The notes beneath the pieces were generated by a model. That model made no database searches. It was not told where the DNA came from and saw only the letters and a list, made by a program, of their open reading frames with translations. DNA of 64,000 nt from Candidatus Gastranaerophilales bacterium (GTDB lineage: Bacteria; Cyanobacteriota; Vampirovibrionia; Gastranaerophilales; Gastranaerophilaceae): contig CALVBD010000008.1 of the NCBI GenBank assembly GCA_944325635.1, forward strand, positions 1-64,000, in the 5' to 3' direction. Below are positions 27,211-35,555 of the stretch, piece by piece; position 1 is the first letter of the stretch, and the number at the start of each line of letters is the position of its first letter. The position numbers and the translations under genes were made by a program.

Positions 27211-27951
27211 CTATCTAATAAAATCACCCCAATAGGATTGTTTCTCATTCTTAGGACTAATATCCTGCAAAGCATAAAACGCACATGTAACATCAAGTTC
27301 AGGGTGCGTAGCGTATGGCGAACATCTTTCAGGCCCGGTAAAGAAAAATTGCTGCTCCCAGCCCATAGCATTTTCTCTCGGATTTGTTTTATGTTCCTGT
27401 CCCATAGGTATTACAAGTCCGTCCGTTGTAAACTGAAATACAAAAATATCTTTCCCCCATGTGTTAGGCTTTTTCATGCCGTTAACATCAATACAAAATA
27501 CAGGGCCATTTTCACCTGCATTTGGCGGATTATTAAAGAAAAATAATTTACCTGATGCATCTTTCCAAAAGCCGCCGTCATCACATATTATTGTTGACGA
27601 TCTTATTCCGCCCATATTACGGATAACATACGGCATTTTAGCAGAAACATCCGCATTTCCATCAGCGTATGTATAGGTGCTTACCTGTCTTGCACCGTTG
27701 AAATAACTCATAAATTCACGTGCATAGTCGTTCACACTTTTTCGGGAGGACCATTCGGAAAAAGAGACTTCGTGTTCTGCATAAAACTGCTGGCTTACCT
27801 GATTAACCTCACTGAATGCAGTTTTAAGACGGGCCTGAAGTTCTTTCTTCTGAACTCCTTGAACTATTGCCGGCAATGTTAAAGAAGCAATAACACCTAT
27901 TATACCCAGCGTAAGCAACACCTCTGACATTGTAAAAGCTTTTTTCATCAT
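27211..27951 (-). CDS. Type IV pilin-like / type II secretion pseudopilin-like protein
   Basis: A 246-residue protein beginning MMKKAFTMSEVLLTLGIIGVIASLTLP. This is a class III prepilin leader with the peptidase site before Phe (residue -1 is Ala instead of Gly) and Glu at mature position 5. The rest is a soluble globular domain with Cys pairs (ICDDGGFW, VFCIDVNG, RCSPY, VTCAFY) that may form disulfides. It would be processed by a prepilin peptidase and assembled in the inner membrane. The start overlaps the ffh stop (ATGA), with GGAGG 5 nt upstream, so it is translationally coupled to ffh. Confidence 0.85.
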   Translation of the reverse strand: MMKKAFTMSEVLLTLGIIGVIASLTLPAIVQGVQKKELQARLKTAFSEVNQVSQQFYAEHEVSFSEWSSRKSVNDYAREFMSYFNGARQVSTYTYADGNADVSAKMPYVIRNMGGIRSSTIICDDGGFWKDASGKLFFFNNPPNAGENGPVFCIDVNGMKKPNTWGKDIFVFQFTTDGLVIPMGQEHKTNPRENAMGWEQQFFFTGPERCSPYATHPELDVTCAFYALQDISPKNEKQSYWGDFIR

Positions 27952-29336
27952 TTGAACCTCCGCATCATCGACATTGCCTTATTAAGGGCATGTTTGCCCA
28001 TCTTACTGTTCAGACCGGGCAAACCTTTACCCATCATGTTTTTGAAATCGCTCATACCTCTCATCATCATCCGCATTTGTTCGAATTGTTTTATAAACTG
28101 ATTGACTTCGGCTAAATCCATGCCGCAGCCTTTTGCAATTCTTTTTTTACGGCTTGTATTCATGATATCAGGATTTTCTCTCTCCTCAGGCGTCATACTC
28201 TGAATAAAAACTTCCATTTTCTTAAACTGTTTTTCACTTTCATGGGAAAGCTTTTGTCTGTCGTCTTTTCCAATTCGGATGCCGGGAAGCATACCCAGAA
28301 GCTGATCCATTGAACCAAACATTTTCATCTGCTTTTGCATTTTCAGAAAATCGTTATAAGAAAAGTTCGACTTTCTCATTTTTTCTTCAAGCTCCAGAGC
28401 TTGCTTTTCATCAAAAACTTCCTGAGCACGTTCAACAAGCGATACGATATCCCCCATACCTAAAATCCTCGTTGCCATACGTTCAGGATAAAAATCTTCC
28501 AGAGCATTAAGCTTTTCACCGGTACCTGTCAATTTAACAGGTTTTCCTGTGCAATATGCGACACTCAATGCAGCTCCGCCTCTTGAATCCCCGTCAAGTT
28601 TAGTAAGAACCAGCCCTGTAAGTGAAAGCTGTGCGTCAAAATTCTCAGCAACATTTACTGCTTCCTGTCCTGTCATGGAATCAATCACAAGAAGTTTTTC
28701 ATGAGGATTAAAAATTCTGTCTATCAAAAGGAGTTCGGCCATCATGTCAGTATCAATCTGCAATCGCCCGGCAGTATCTAAAATTACAACATTAAAACCT
28801 TTTTCTTTCGCGTAATTAATTGAACCTTGAACAATATTTTGAACATTCTTTTCATCCGGAATGGTAAAAACTTCAACTCCGATTTCACTGCCTAGAGTTT
28901 GCAATTGAGAAATCGCAGCAGGACGATAAACATCACAAGCAACAAGGAGAGGATTTTTACCTTCCTTTTTCAATTTAACGGCTAACTTTGCAGAAGAGGT
29001 CGTCTTACCTGAACCCTGAAGTCCAAGCATCATTATCAAAGAAGGATGTCCTGACAAATCAAGAGGTTTAAGTTCTTTACCAAGAAGGTTAACGAGTTCG
29101 TCATGCACAATTTTAACAAGCTGCTGCGACGGATCTACACCCTGCACGACATTTTCACCTTCGGCTTTATCCTTAACTGCAGAAATAAACGCCTTAACTA
29201 CACGTAAATTGACATCAGCTTCCAAAAGTGCACGACGGATTTCACGCATTGCTTCCTGCATATTTTCCTGCGTTAATTCCTGTCCTCTTGTTTTATGGAT
29301 TATGTCGCGTAATCGGTCGCTTAAGTTATCAAACAT
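27948..29336 (-). CDS. ffh: Signal recognition particle protein Ffh
   Basis: A 462-residue SRP54 homologue that binds signal peptides and 4.5S RNA and delivers ribosomes to FtsY. It has the N domain (1-85), a G domain with P-loop GLQGSGKTTSSAKLA, DVYRPAA, DTAGRLQ, TKLDGDSRGG, and a methionine-rich M domain (MRMMMRGMSDFKNMMGKG) from about 330. It is full-length. Its stop codon overlaps the pilin-like gene start. Confidence 0.97.
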   Translation of the reverse strand: MFDNLSDRLRDIIHKTRGQELTQENMQEAMREIRRALLEADVNLRVVKAFISAVKDKAEGENVVQGVDPSQQLVKIVHDELVNLLGKELKPLDLSGHPSLIMMLGLQGSGKTTSSAKLAVKLKKEGKNPLLVACDVYRPAAISQLQTLGSEIGVEVFTIPDEKNVQNIVQGSINYAKEKGFNVVILDTAGRLQIDTDMMAELLLIDRIFNPHEKLLVIDSMTGQEAVNVAENFDAQLSLTGLVLTKLDGDSRGGAALSVAYCTGKPVKLTGTGEKLNALEDFYPERMATRILGMGDIVSLVERAQEVFDEKQALELEEKMRKSNFSYNDFLKMQKQMKMFGSMDQLLGMLPGIRIGKDDRQKLSHESEKQFKKMEVFIQSMTPEERENPDIMNTSRKKRIAKGCGMDLAEVNQFIKQFEQMRMMMRGMSDFKNMMGKGLPGLNSKMGKHALNKAMSMMRRFK

Positions 29337-29406
29337 TTTATACCCGTAATTACATTATATCACGGGAATATGAATTTAACAACTTATAAAAGACTTTTAT
29401 AATAAA

Positions 29407-29754
29407 TTAATAATCGTCATCATCATTCGATTTTGCAGGTTGATTTTTTAAGCGTTCCTGTTGCTCACGCTTTTCTTCTTCTTCTAACTGCCAACCGAGT
29501 CTCTCAATTTCCCGTAGACGTTTTTTATCAGACCCCATTAGCTCACTGCCTGCTGCAAATGCCCATTTTGCAAGATATTTTAAAGATTTAAGGGTACTCG
29601 GATGCGGTACATCATCAAATTCCGGGTCCACAAAAGGATTGATACCGTAATCCTCACTAAAACCAAAAGTTATACCGGCACGATTCCGGTTGTTGTTAGA
29701 ATTTTGATATATACTGTGGCTTGACTTGTAACCTGTAACAGCGCTTATTTTCAT
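29407..29754 (-). CDS. Small hydrophilic protein of unknown function
   Basis: A 115-residue product beginning MKISAVTGYKSSHSIYQNSN...GITFGFSEDYG. Residues 50-75 are mildly hydrophobic (LKYLAKWAFAAGSELMG), followed by a highly charged helix (RLREIERLGWQLEEEEKREQQERL) and an acidic tail (NDDDDY). No family is recognised. It lies upstream of ffh on the same strand, with a 70-nt gap. Confidence 0.5.
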   Translation of the reverse strand: MKISAVTGYKSSHSIYQNSNNNRNRAGITFGFSEDYGINPFVDPEFDDVPHPSTLKSLKYLAKWAFAAGSELMGSDKKRLREIERLGWQLEEEEKREQQERLKNQPAKSNDDDDY

Positions 29755-29960
29755 ATTATTCCCTTGTCTTTATTGAATTATAACCCCTAATAAAAAAATT
29801 ATGCTACCCATGTAACAAAAAATTTACATATATTAACATGACTAAACTTATCTGAAAAATCTAAAAACATCATAAAAACGAATGATTTAATTTCAAAAGT
29901 CGTCTGCTAATATAAAACCATACTCCTTAGAGACTAAGATACACATATCCCTAATCAACA

Positions 29961-29996
29961 GCTATGCACCTCAAAGTACATAGCTTTTTTTTGTGA
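29961..29996 (+). terminator. Orphan terminator, possible end of a small RNA
   Basis: Stem AGCTATG/CATAGCT with a 12-nt loop followed by T8. No plus-strand gene lies upstream: the nearest gene (29407-29754) is divergent. The transcript it ends would therefore have to start within 29760-29950. No promoter is convincing. Confidence 0.5.
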
Positions 29997-30087
29997 ATTT
30001 GCGTGCGGCAGAAATGTATTACTCAAAAATTCCAGGAACAAATAACCCCGAAAATGGGGACTTATATAGCACATTCCACTCAAAATG

Positions 30088-30215
30088 GCTAAAATTGTCA
30101 CCCTGAACTGGCTGCAAAATCAGTTAAGCTGATGGCGAAACGTGATTTTATGCCCCTACCTGATGTTTCAGGGTCTCGTTGTTTTGAGATGCTGAAACAA
30201 GTTCAGCATGACAGT
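30088..30215. repeat. Intergenic inverted-repeat sequence
   Basis: The gap 29997-30317 holds no gene. Its centre contains a stretch beginning GTCACCCTGAACTGGCT and ending GTTCAGCATGACAG, whose ends are partly complementary. This is the kind of interspersed palindromic spacer seen elsewhere in the window. Confidence 0.45.
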
Positions 30216-30317
30216 ATTACGCATATTTAGTGGAAACTTGTATATTATTCCCCCAAAAGGAATATTGACAAAAGATATTGAGCAAGTAGAATAGAATTAC
30301 ATCCGATAAATTTGCTC

Positions 30318-30407
30318 GGAGGAGTGCCAGAGCGGTTGATTGGAGCGGTCTTGAAAACCGTCGTACGTGCGAGCGTACCGTGGGTTCGAATCCCACCTCC
30401 TCCTCCA
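30318..30407 (+). tRNA. tRNA-Ser(UGA)
   Basis: A complete class II tRNA. Acceptor GGAGGAG/CTCCTCC, anticodon stem GCGGT/ACCGT with loop CTTGAAA (anticodon TGA), a long variable arm (CGTACGTGCGAGCGTACC), T arm GTGGG-TTCGAAT-CCCAC, and encoded CCA. The discriminator base is T, unusual for serine (normally G). That may reflect replacement of the 3' end by the inserted element. Confidence 0.93.
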
Positions 30408-30411
30408 TTTA

Positions 30412-30438
30412 GAAAGAGCCTGAAAAGGCTCTTTTTTA
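30412..30438 (+). terminator. Rho-independent terminator after tRNA-Ser
   Basis: AAAGAGCC/GGCTCTTTTTT with a TGAAAA loop. The same terminator plus the following AGTGCGTTT recurs at 39918-39951. Confidence 0.85.
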
Positions 30439-30731
30439 GTGCGTTTTTACCCCATTATTAAATCGTGAAAATTGCTCAATTTTGCCATTTAGGGGGCTGT
30501 TTGGGGGTTACAAAAGAAAAATGTTGATTTTATTGGATTTTAGAAAATCCAGCCCTTTGTCATGCGTACAAATATTCTTGTGCAAATTTTAATAAATATG
30601 CGTTATTATTAATAAATTTTTAAAATCAACAGGTCTTAAACCCTTTCATACCAATCGAAGTCAAGGATTTGGGAGCAAGATTTTTTGAATATTTCTATAA
30701 TAAGTTCATGTTAGAAAAATCGGAGGCAAAA

Positions 30732-31106
30732 ATGTTCCAGACAGAAGATGAATTTATTATTCTTAGTGCAATAAAAATCGGCTTAAATAATACAGAAATA
30801 AAAGAAAAATTTGGCATTGAACTAATCAAAAACGATTCAAGACTTAATGCTTTATATCAAAAATATGGTGTATGTAGCATAAATGAACTTTTACAGATTG
30901 CTGATTTGAAGAAAGTTGAAGTTCTGCCAAAAGAAAAAATCCCATATTACCAGTATGAAGGTTCAGAACTTGTCCATAAAATCAAAATTTGTAAAAAAGA
31001 TATGATTAATCTGATTAAATTTTTTGAGAATGTATCAGACAGTGAACAAGAATATGAAATAATGAAATTATTTGACCGAATTGAAATCAAAAAATTAAAC
31101 AGTTAA
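30732..31106 (+). CDS. Small protein with LuxR-like helix-turn-helix
   Basis: A 124-residue protein. The ATG at 30732 is chosen because GGAGG lies 5 nt upstream, better than ATGs at 30669 and 30711. Residues about 5-55 (EFIILSAIKIGLNNTEIKEKFGIELIKNDSRLNALYQKYGVCSINELLQIA) resemble the LuxR/GerE HTH pattern: a regulator helix, a recognition helix, and a KxGVxSxxEL ending. No receiver or ligand domain is present. It is the first gene of the integrative element and may regulate it. Its stop overlaps the convergent gene by 4 nt. Confidence 0.55.
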   Translation: MFQTEDEFIILSAIKIGLNNTEIKEKFGIELIKNDSRLNALYQKYGVCSINELLQIADLKKVEVLPKEKIPYYQYEGSELVHKIKICKKDMINLIKFFENVSDSEQEYEIMKLFDRIEIKKLNS

Positions 31107-31522
31107 TTTGCAGTTTCTTCTAAAGCCTGTTCATATTCTGCATCACTAAGAGGTGTACTAAAAAATCCGCCATATTCACCTTCTTCAAGAAAATTAAATA
31201 CTTCGCCTGTAGGTAAGAACAAAAGATTAATTTTCTCTGAAGTTTCCTTGCAGTAACCCCAACTTCTAACCATAAGTCCAACATCAGTAACACTTGTTAT
31301 ACAACCGCCGTTTTTTATGACATCTGCATATAATTTTCTATAATCAGCATTATTTTTACAGGTTTGAACATTATGACTCCACCTAATACAAATTTCTTCA
31401 TCACTTTGACCTAATTTGTAGCGATTATTAGTTTGGAAATTCCCTAAATTTGCATAAGTTAATCCTCCTGCCAATAAGATAAGTCCTGCAACTGATAAAG
31501 TAATAATTCTTTTTCTATCCAT
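31103..31522 (-). CDS. Exported or membrane-anchored protein of unknown function (element cargo)
   Basis: A 139-residue protein with an N-terminal hydrophobic helix (IITLSVAGLILLAGGLTYA), a signal peptide or anchor. The mature part has four cysteines (EEICIRW, QTCKNN, GGCITS, WGYCKE), which suggests two disulfides outside the cytoplasm. No known domain. It is the last of three exported-protein genes in one minus-strand operon, 9 nt after the previous gene. Confidence 0.5.
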   Translation of the reverse strand: MDRKRIITLSVAGLILLAGGLTYANLGNFQTNNRYKLGQSDEEICIRWSHNVQTCKNNADYRKLYADVIKNGGCITSVTDVGLMVRSWGYCKETSEKINLLFLPTGEVFNFLEEGEYGGFFSTPLSDAEYEQALEETAN

Positions 31523-31531
31523 TTTTATCCT

Positions 31532-32380
31532 CTAAATTTTTGGGAAGGTAACATTTTTGAGTTTCTCGGAAGTACTTTCACGATTTTTTTGAAATTTAAT
31601 AGCCTGTTTTTCGCTAGGGAACAATAAATCACTCGGTTTGTAATGCCTGTTATCTATCCCGAAAGTCATTAATTTTTTTGCATCTTCATAGCTTACACCA
31701 TATTTAATCCTCAATTTATAAACAAGTTTAAATAAATCACAAAGGTCGGTAGATGAATAAATTATTTCTTCATAGCTCCGCTTTTTTGTTTTATAAATAT
31801 CCTCTCTTTGTGCTGTTGCAATTACGTTTTCAAGTTGAGAATTTTCAGGATAAGGGTCATAAACAACATCTTTATAAGTTGCAATGCCACGACCGATAGT
31901 TTCAATTCTTTTTCCATTTATAACCAGATAGTCATCACCGTTTTTATCTTCCTGCAAGGATATTTTTTCACCTTTAGGTGTAGTTACCGTAACTTGTTTT
32001 ACAATAATTGACTTGTTTGCCTGTCTAATTCGTTCTTGCTCTTGTTCTTGTTTTTTATGTTCTTCAAAAGACTGTCCAATGGCAGACAGAACTTCTAATT
32101 GTTTTTTCATAGTATAAATGTAATTTTTTGCCATCATAGAAGTCATAACTTCATAATGACATAAATCACCATAACAGGCTTCTGTTTCAACAAGACCGCT
32201 AGGCATACTTTTTATTCGATACGTGCCAACGACCTCGCCTTCGGAATAAAAAGTAGTTGTATTGCCTACTGTTTTATATGTAACGTTTTCACCTGCAAAT
32301 ACTATGCTTTGCATAAATAAAATTATTAGCGTTATTGAAAAAATTGTTTTTAAGGATTTAATAATAGACCTCCTGCACAT
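31532..32380 (-). CDS. Exported protein of unknown function (element cargo)
   Basis: A 282-residue protein with an N-terminal signal peptide (IFSITLIILFMQSIVFAGE) and no known domain. Residues 95-125 form a charged helix (EEHKKQEQEQERIRQ). The start is unclear: the ATG at 32380 has no Shine-Dalgarno sequence, but AGGAGG (32369-32374) lies inside the frame 6 nt before an ATT codon at 32362. A rare ATT start there would still give a complete signal peptide. The 5' end overlaps the preceding gene by 31 nt, suggesting coupling. Confidence 0.5.
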   Translation of the reverse strand: MCRRSIIKSLKTIFSITLIILFMQSIVFAGENVTYKTVGNTTTFYSEGEVVGTYRIKSMPSGLVETEACYGDLCHYEVMTSMMAKNYIYTMKKQLEVLSAIGQSFEEHKKQEQEQERIRQANKSIIVKQVTVTTPKGEKISLQEDKNGDDYLVINGKRIETIGRGIATYKDVVYDPYPENSQLENVIATAQREDIYKTKKRSYEEIIYSSTDLCDLFKLVYKLRIKYGVSYEDAKKLMTFGIDNRHYKPSDLLFPSEKQAIKFQKNRESTSEKLKNVTFPKI

Positions 32381-33081
32381 TCAAGTATATCAATCAGACC
32401 TTTTTGCATAGTTTGAGAAAATTTAGACGGAACTTTATCTATAGAAACTCCCAATTCCTCTGCTCTTAAAAATTTTTTATATAACTTCATTGTTTCTTTG
32501 ACATACTTTTCAATCTTCTTTTCATCCTGAACATTACTTGGAATTAATGCAATTTCTCTTAATTTAATACTGCCATGTGGAATATCTGGAAAATATCCGG
32601 ATATACTTACAACATTTCGCAATTCTCTTGGTTCTTCAAAATAAGGATTATCTGTATTTGAATAATCCCTAACCGCTATTGCAGCAACACATATATTGTG
32701 TTCCGAATCATACAATAATGGTGTTTTTAATTTTTTATAGGCAGTGCTGTTAAAAATTCCTCCGTATAAATTGCAGGAAATAAAATTTTTATCCGCTGTT
32801 TTAGGAATAATCACTTTAGGAAAGACATCATTAGTTATCTCTTCCTTATATGCTATACCTACAAATTCTGTATCAAAAGTTTTAATTTGAATATCTTTAC
32901 CTATATTATCAGCCCAACTATCATAAAAAGCCTGAATTGTTGCACTTGATGACTCCCGTTTGGGGGTTGATTTTTGTTTTGGGAAATTAGAGGGTACTGA
33001 AGAATTTAAGTCGGCAGCAAATGCAATAGGTGCAAATAGAACTAAAGCTGTTATTACTAATATCTTTAAACCTGTTTTCAT
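32350..33081 (-). CDS. Exported protein of unknown function (element cargo)
   Basis: A 243-residue protein. The ATG at 33081 is clear because AAAGGAGG lies 5 nt upstream; an upstream in-frame start at 33117 has none. The signal peptide is MKTGLKILVITALVLFAPIAFAAD, with cleavage after AFA. The mature part contains ISCNLYGGIF and HNICVAAIAVRDY, two cysteines, and a lysine-rich helical end. No family is recognised. It is the first gene of the three-gene cargo operon and is read from a strong-looking promoter at 33150-33178. Confidence 0.55.
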   Translation of the reverse strand: MKTGLKILVITALVLFAPIAFAADLNSSVPSNFPKQKSTPKRESSSATIQAFYDSWADNIGKDIQIKTFDTEFVGIAYKEEITNDVFPKVIIPKTADKNFISCNLYGGIFNSTAYKKLKTPLLYDSEHNICVAAIAVRDYSNTDNPYFEEPRELRNVVSISGYFPDIPHGSIKLREIALIPSNVQDEKKIEKYVKETMKLYKKFLRAEELGVSIDKVPSKFSQTMQKGLIDILECAGGLLLNP

Positions 33082-33149
33082 TAAACCTCCTTTTAATAAA
33101 TTCTTCTTTAAACGCAAACTTTTTTATAAAAGCAGAACTATTACACTCT

Positions 33150-33194
33150 ATTATTCATAATTAAAAACTCTTTGTCAAGTTATAAAGAGTTTTT
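33150..33194 (-). promoter_or_regulatory. Cargo-operon promoter overlapping a perfect palindrome
   Basis: On the minus strand, TTGACA (33173-33178) and AATAAT (33150-33155) are separated by 17 nt, close to the sigma-70 consensus. The -35 region overlaps an 11-bp perfect inverted repeat, AAAAACTCTTT/AAAGAGTTTTT (33163-33173 and 33184-33194). This would make a natural operator for the XRE protein encoded divergently at 33249. Confidence 0.55.
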
Positions 33195-33248
33195 AGTTTC
33201 GTTATTTTAAGAGGATTAATAGATTATTATAAGAGCAATGAGGGCAAA

Positions 33249-33572
33249 ATGGAAAATAACATAGATATCAAGAAACTTTTAGGCAAACGAATCAAAGAAC
33301 TCCGTCAGCGAAAAAACTTAACACAGGAACAACTTGCTGAGATGATTGATGTCGGTGAGAGAAATTTAAGCAAGATTGAATGCGGAAATAACTTTGTTAC
33401 AGCTGAAACGCTTTCAAAAATTATAACTGCCCTTGAAGTCGAACCAACAGAACTTTTTAACTTCAAACATCTTGATGAAAAAGAAGAACTAAAAAAGGAA
33501 TTAATGGAAGCTATCAGGACTGAGCAAGTTGATATTAAGTTGATGTATCAGTTTTATAAAAGTATAAAATAG
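33249..33572 (+). CDS. XRE-family transcriptional regulator
   Basis: A 107-residue protein with a Cro/CI-type HTH at about 10-65 (LGKRIKELRQRKNLTQEQLAEMIDVGERNLSKIECGNNFVTAETLSKIITALEVEPTELF) and a short helical C-terminus that could dimerise. GAGGG precedes the ATG. It is divergent from the cargo operon, whose promoter overlaps a perfect palindrome, so it may control that operon and itself. Confidence 0.82.
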   Translation: MENNIDIKKLLGKRIKELRQRKNLTQEQLAEMIDVGERNLSKIECGNNFVTAETLSKIITALEVEPTELFNFKHLDEKEELKKELMEAIRTEQVDIKLMYQFYKSIK

Positions 33573-33593
33573 TTATATAAGTTTATATCTGGT

Positions 33594-33631
33594 ATTTTCA
33601 TAAATTTTAATTTACATAATTTTATGAAAAT
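33594..33631. terminator. AT-rich inverted repeat between convergent regulators
   Basis: An 11-bp stem ATTTTCATAAA/TTTATGAAAAT with a 16-nt loop between the two convergent regulator genes. It is a weak bidirectional terminator candidate. Confidence 0.4.
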
Positions 33632-34294
33632 TTAAAATTTCTCTTCTATATCATTATCCTCTTGTAAAAGTTTCAATATAATTGAACTATCTTTTTCTTG
33701 ATAGATTGGGTATTCAAAATGATATTTACCCTCTTTAAATTCTTTTTTTATCCTGTTTAATATTTGTAATAATCTCAACTCAGCAATTTTGTCTAACTTA
33801 TCAGCTCTTATCATTTCGGGATAAGGTAGTGGATTGTCTTCATTAACTATGCGAAATTCTCCGTTACGGTCTGCCCTTGCTCCAAAATCAGTTATAAAGA
33901 AATCAATTAGACATAGTAAAAATTTCCAACCATACCCAGTTTCAAAAATGTTATTTATAACTCCTATATGAGTTAAACCTACTTCTTGCCTGTATTTTAA
34001 TTCTTTTATAACAGTATCAGATAGTCCTAATTCCCTTGCTATAACTTGATGTTCATATTGAGAACTATGATTTTTTACGTCTGTTAAATACTCTATTGGA
34101 ACATTAAATAATTTGCTGTATGCTTGAATGATTTCTATAGAAGGGTATTTCTTTGCCCGCTCTATGCTACAAATGTATTGATGTGTTACTCCAAGTTTGT
34201 CGGCAACATCTTTTTGTTTCCAATTTTTTTCTGTTCTTAATTTTTTAAATCGTTTTCCAAAAACTTTGTCTTTCTCGGTTATCTTTTTTGTCAT
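33632..34294 (-). CDS. XRE-family repressor (CI-like)
   Basis: A 220-residue regulator. The HTH at about 10-70 (FGKRFKKLRTEKNWKQKDVADKLGVTHQYICSIERAKKYPSIEIIQAYSKLFNVPIEYL) is followed by a 150-residue helical C-terminal domain with no visible S24 peptidase Ser/Lys. It is divergent from the excisionase-primase-ATPase operon, across a palindrome-containing promoter region. The position matches the master repressor of satellites and IMEs, by analogy. Confidence 0.8.
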   Translation of the reverse strand: MTKKITEKDKVFGKRFKKLRTEKNWKQKDVADKLGVTHQYICSIERAKKYPSIEIIQAYSKLFNVPIEYLTDVKNHSSQYEHQVIARELGLSDTVIKELKYRQEVGLTHIGVINNIFETGYGWKFLLCLIDFFITDFGARADRNGEFRIVNEDNPLPYPEMIRADKLDKIAELRLLQILNRIKKEFKEGKYHFEYPIYQEKDSSIILKLLQEDNDIEEKF

Positions 34295-34344
34295 TTTTAC
34301 CTTACTAAACTATTGGTTTATTATTTCTAATTATAAACTGATAG

Positions 34345-34396
34345 TTGACAATTTATCCCTAAAGTATTGATTTGTCAAGTGATACAGGAATAATAG
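34345..34396. promoter_or_regulatory. Divergent promoter and operator region of the element
   Basis: Inverted repeat arms TTGACAATT (34345-34353) and ATTTGTCAA (34370-34378), 8 of 9 complementary, lie between the repressor and the excisionase operon. The right arm read on the minus strand gives TTGACA with TAAATT 17 nt away (repressor promoter). On the plus strand, TTGATT (34367-34372) and AATAAT (34389-34394) are 16 nt apart (operon promoter). A repressor bound here would cover both. Confidence 0.5.
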
Positions 34397-34432
34397 AAGA
34401 GGTTGAATAAATTAAAGAAAGGAGAAATATTT

Positions 34433-34690
34433 ATGCAACAGCAATTTATTATTCCCCGCTTAAAAACTATAAGTGAAGCTTCAAAAATTGTAGGACTTGC
34501 AAAGTATCACATACGAAAACTTGTCTTGCAAGGCAAAATCAAGTTTGTCCGCTCTGGAGTCAAGTACCTCTTAAATATGGACAGCTTAATTAATTATCTG
34601 AATAACGGCGATGATGCCACAGTATCAGATAGCAACAGTAGTAGAAAAATAAATGTAAAAGGAGATTATTATGACAAAAACAGAATCTAG
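34433..34690 (+). CDS. Excisionase-like HTH_17 DNA-binding protein
   Basis: An 85-residue protein. The ATG at 34433 follows GGAG by 8 nt; an upstream TTG at 34403 is unsupported. The MerR-like winged HTH of the HTH_17/excisionase family is visible: RLKTISEASKIVGLAKYHIRKLVLQGKIKFVRSGVKYLLNMDSLINYL. Such proteins act as recombination directionality factors or replication-gene regulators in integrative elements. Its 3' end overlaps the primase gene by 20 nt. Confidence 0.75.
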   Translation: MQQQFIIPRLKTISEASKIVGLAKYHIRKLVLQGKIKFVRSGVKYLLNMDSLINYLNNGDDATVSDSNSSRKINVKGDYYDKNRI

Positions 34691-35555
34691 AATTTTAGTA
34701 CAAGTTGACAGCAAGGCATACGCACAGAAACCCAATGGCAAAGAAATCGGAGGAGTTAAAACCCGCACACAAAATAGTACGGCTAAAAACTTAACGATGG
34801 AGGAGCTTGCAACCGAAATAGGACAAGGAAAATCTTTCAGCCCTGGTATTCTTGAAGGCGGACTTGGAGCTTCTAACTGGAAAGAACAGCAGATTTTCGG
34901 TGTTGATATCGACAATAATGACGAAACACTGCCAACCCTCACACCAAAAGAGGCTATGAAAATATGCAAAAATAACGGAGTGCTGCCTGCACTCTGTTAT
35001 AAAACTTTTTCAAGCTCCAAAGAAAAACCGAAATTCAGGCTTATGTTTAAATTGAATGAACCTGTGAAAGATGAAGGTAAAAGGTTGATTGTTGCAAGCA
35101 CATTGGTAACATTATTTCCGCAGGCAGATAAAAGCTGTGTCAATGCTGACCGAATCTTTTTCGGGACAAATAAAAAAGTAGCAATCTTAAACAAAACCGT
35201 TAGTTTTGACAAAATTCTTGAAGTTAGCGGTAAGCAGATAGCTCCTGCAAAAGAATTAACGGAATTGGATAAATTGAAAGCAGAATTTGATTTTGAAAAT
35301 TTTCTAAATGAAGCATGCGGGAAAATAACACGCAAAACTGAAACATACATTATGTATAAAAATTGCCCTATATGTGGGCACCATGATGATTTCATCTATT
35401 ATAAAAAATCAAGAACATTCAAATGTTTTGGAGCTCACGGAGGTGCAGGTGGTTCAATAATAGATTACCTCATGGCAACAAGAAATTTATCACAAAAACA
35501 GGCAATTGATTACTTTAAGCTTGAAACTCTGCAGATTACCAAGAAGCAAAAATGA
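34671..35555 (+). CDS. Primase-like protein with AEP-type N-terminus and zinc finger
   Basis: A 294-residue protein. The N-terminal half resembles archaeo-eukaryotic primase-type domains of mobile elements: IFGVDIDN (acidic motif, residues 75-82) and FSSSKEKPKFRLMFKLNEPV. The C-terminal part has a CHC2-like zinc finger, CPICGHHDDF...TFKCFGAHG (Cys232, Cys235, Cys252, His256), followed by GGSIIDYLMATRNLSQKQAIDYF. It would synthesise primers for element replication. The reading frame ends at TGA just after CAAAAA, while the next ORF (RepA-like ATPase) is already open in the +1 frame. The two domains are often fused in related elements. Confidence 0.72.
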   Translation: MTKTESRILVQVDSKAYAQKPNGKEIGGVKTRTQNSTAKNLTMEELATEIGQGKSFSPGILEGGLGASNWKEQQIFGVDIDNNDETLPTLTPKEAMKICKNNGVLPALCYKTFSSSKEKPKFRLMFKLNEPVKDEGKRLIVASTLVTLFPQADKSCVNADRIFFGTNKKVAILNKTVSFDKILEVSGKQIAPAKELTELDKLKAEFDFENFLNEACGKITRKTETYIMYKNCPICGHHDDFIYYKKSRTFKCFGAHGGAGGSIIDYLMATRNLSQKQAIDYFKLETLQITKKQK

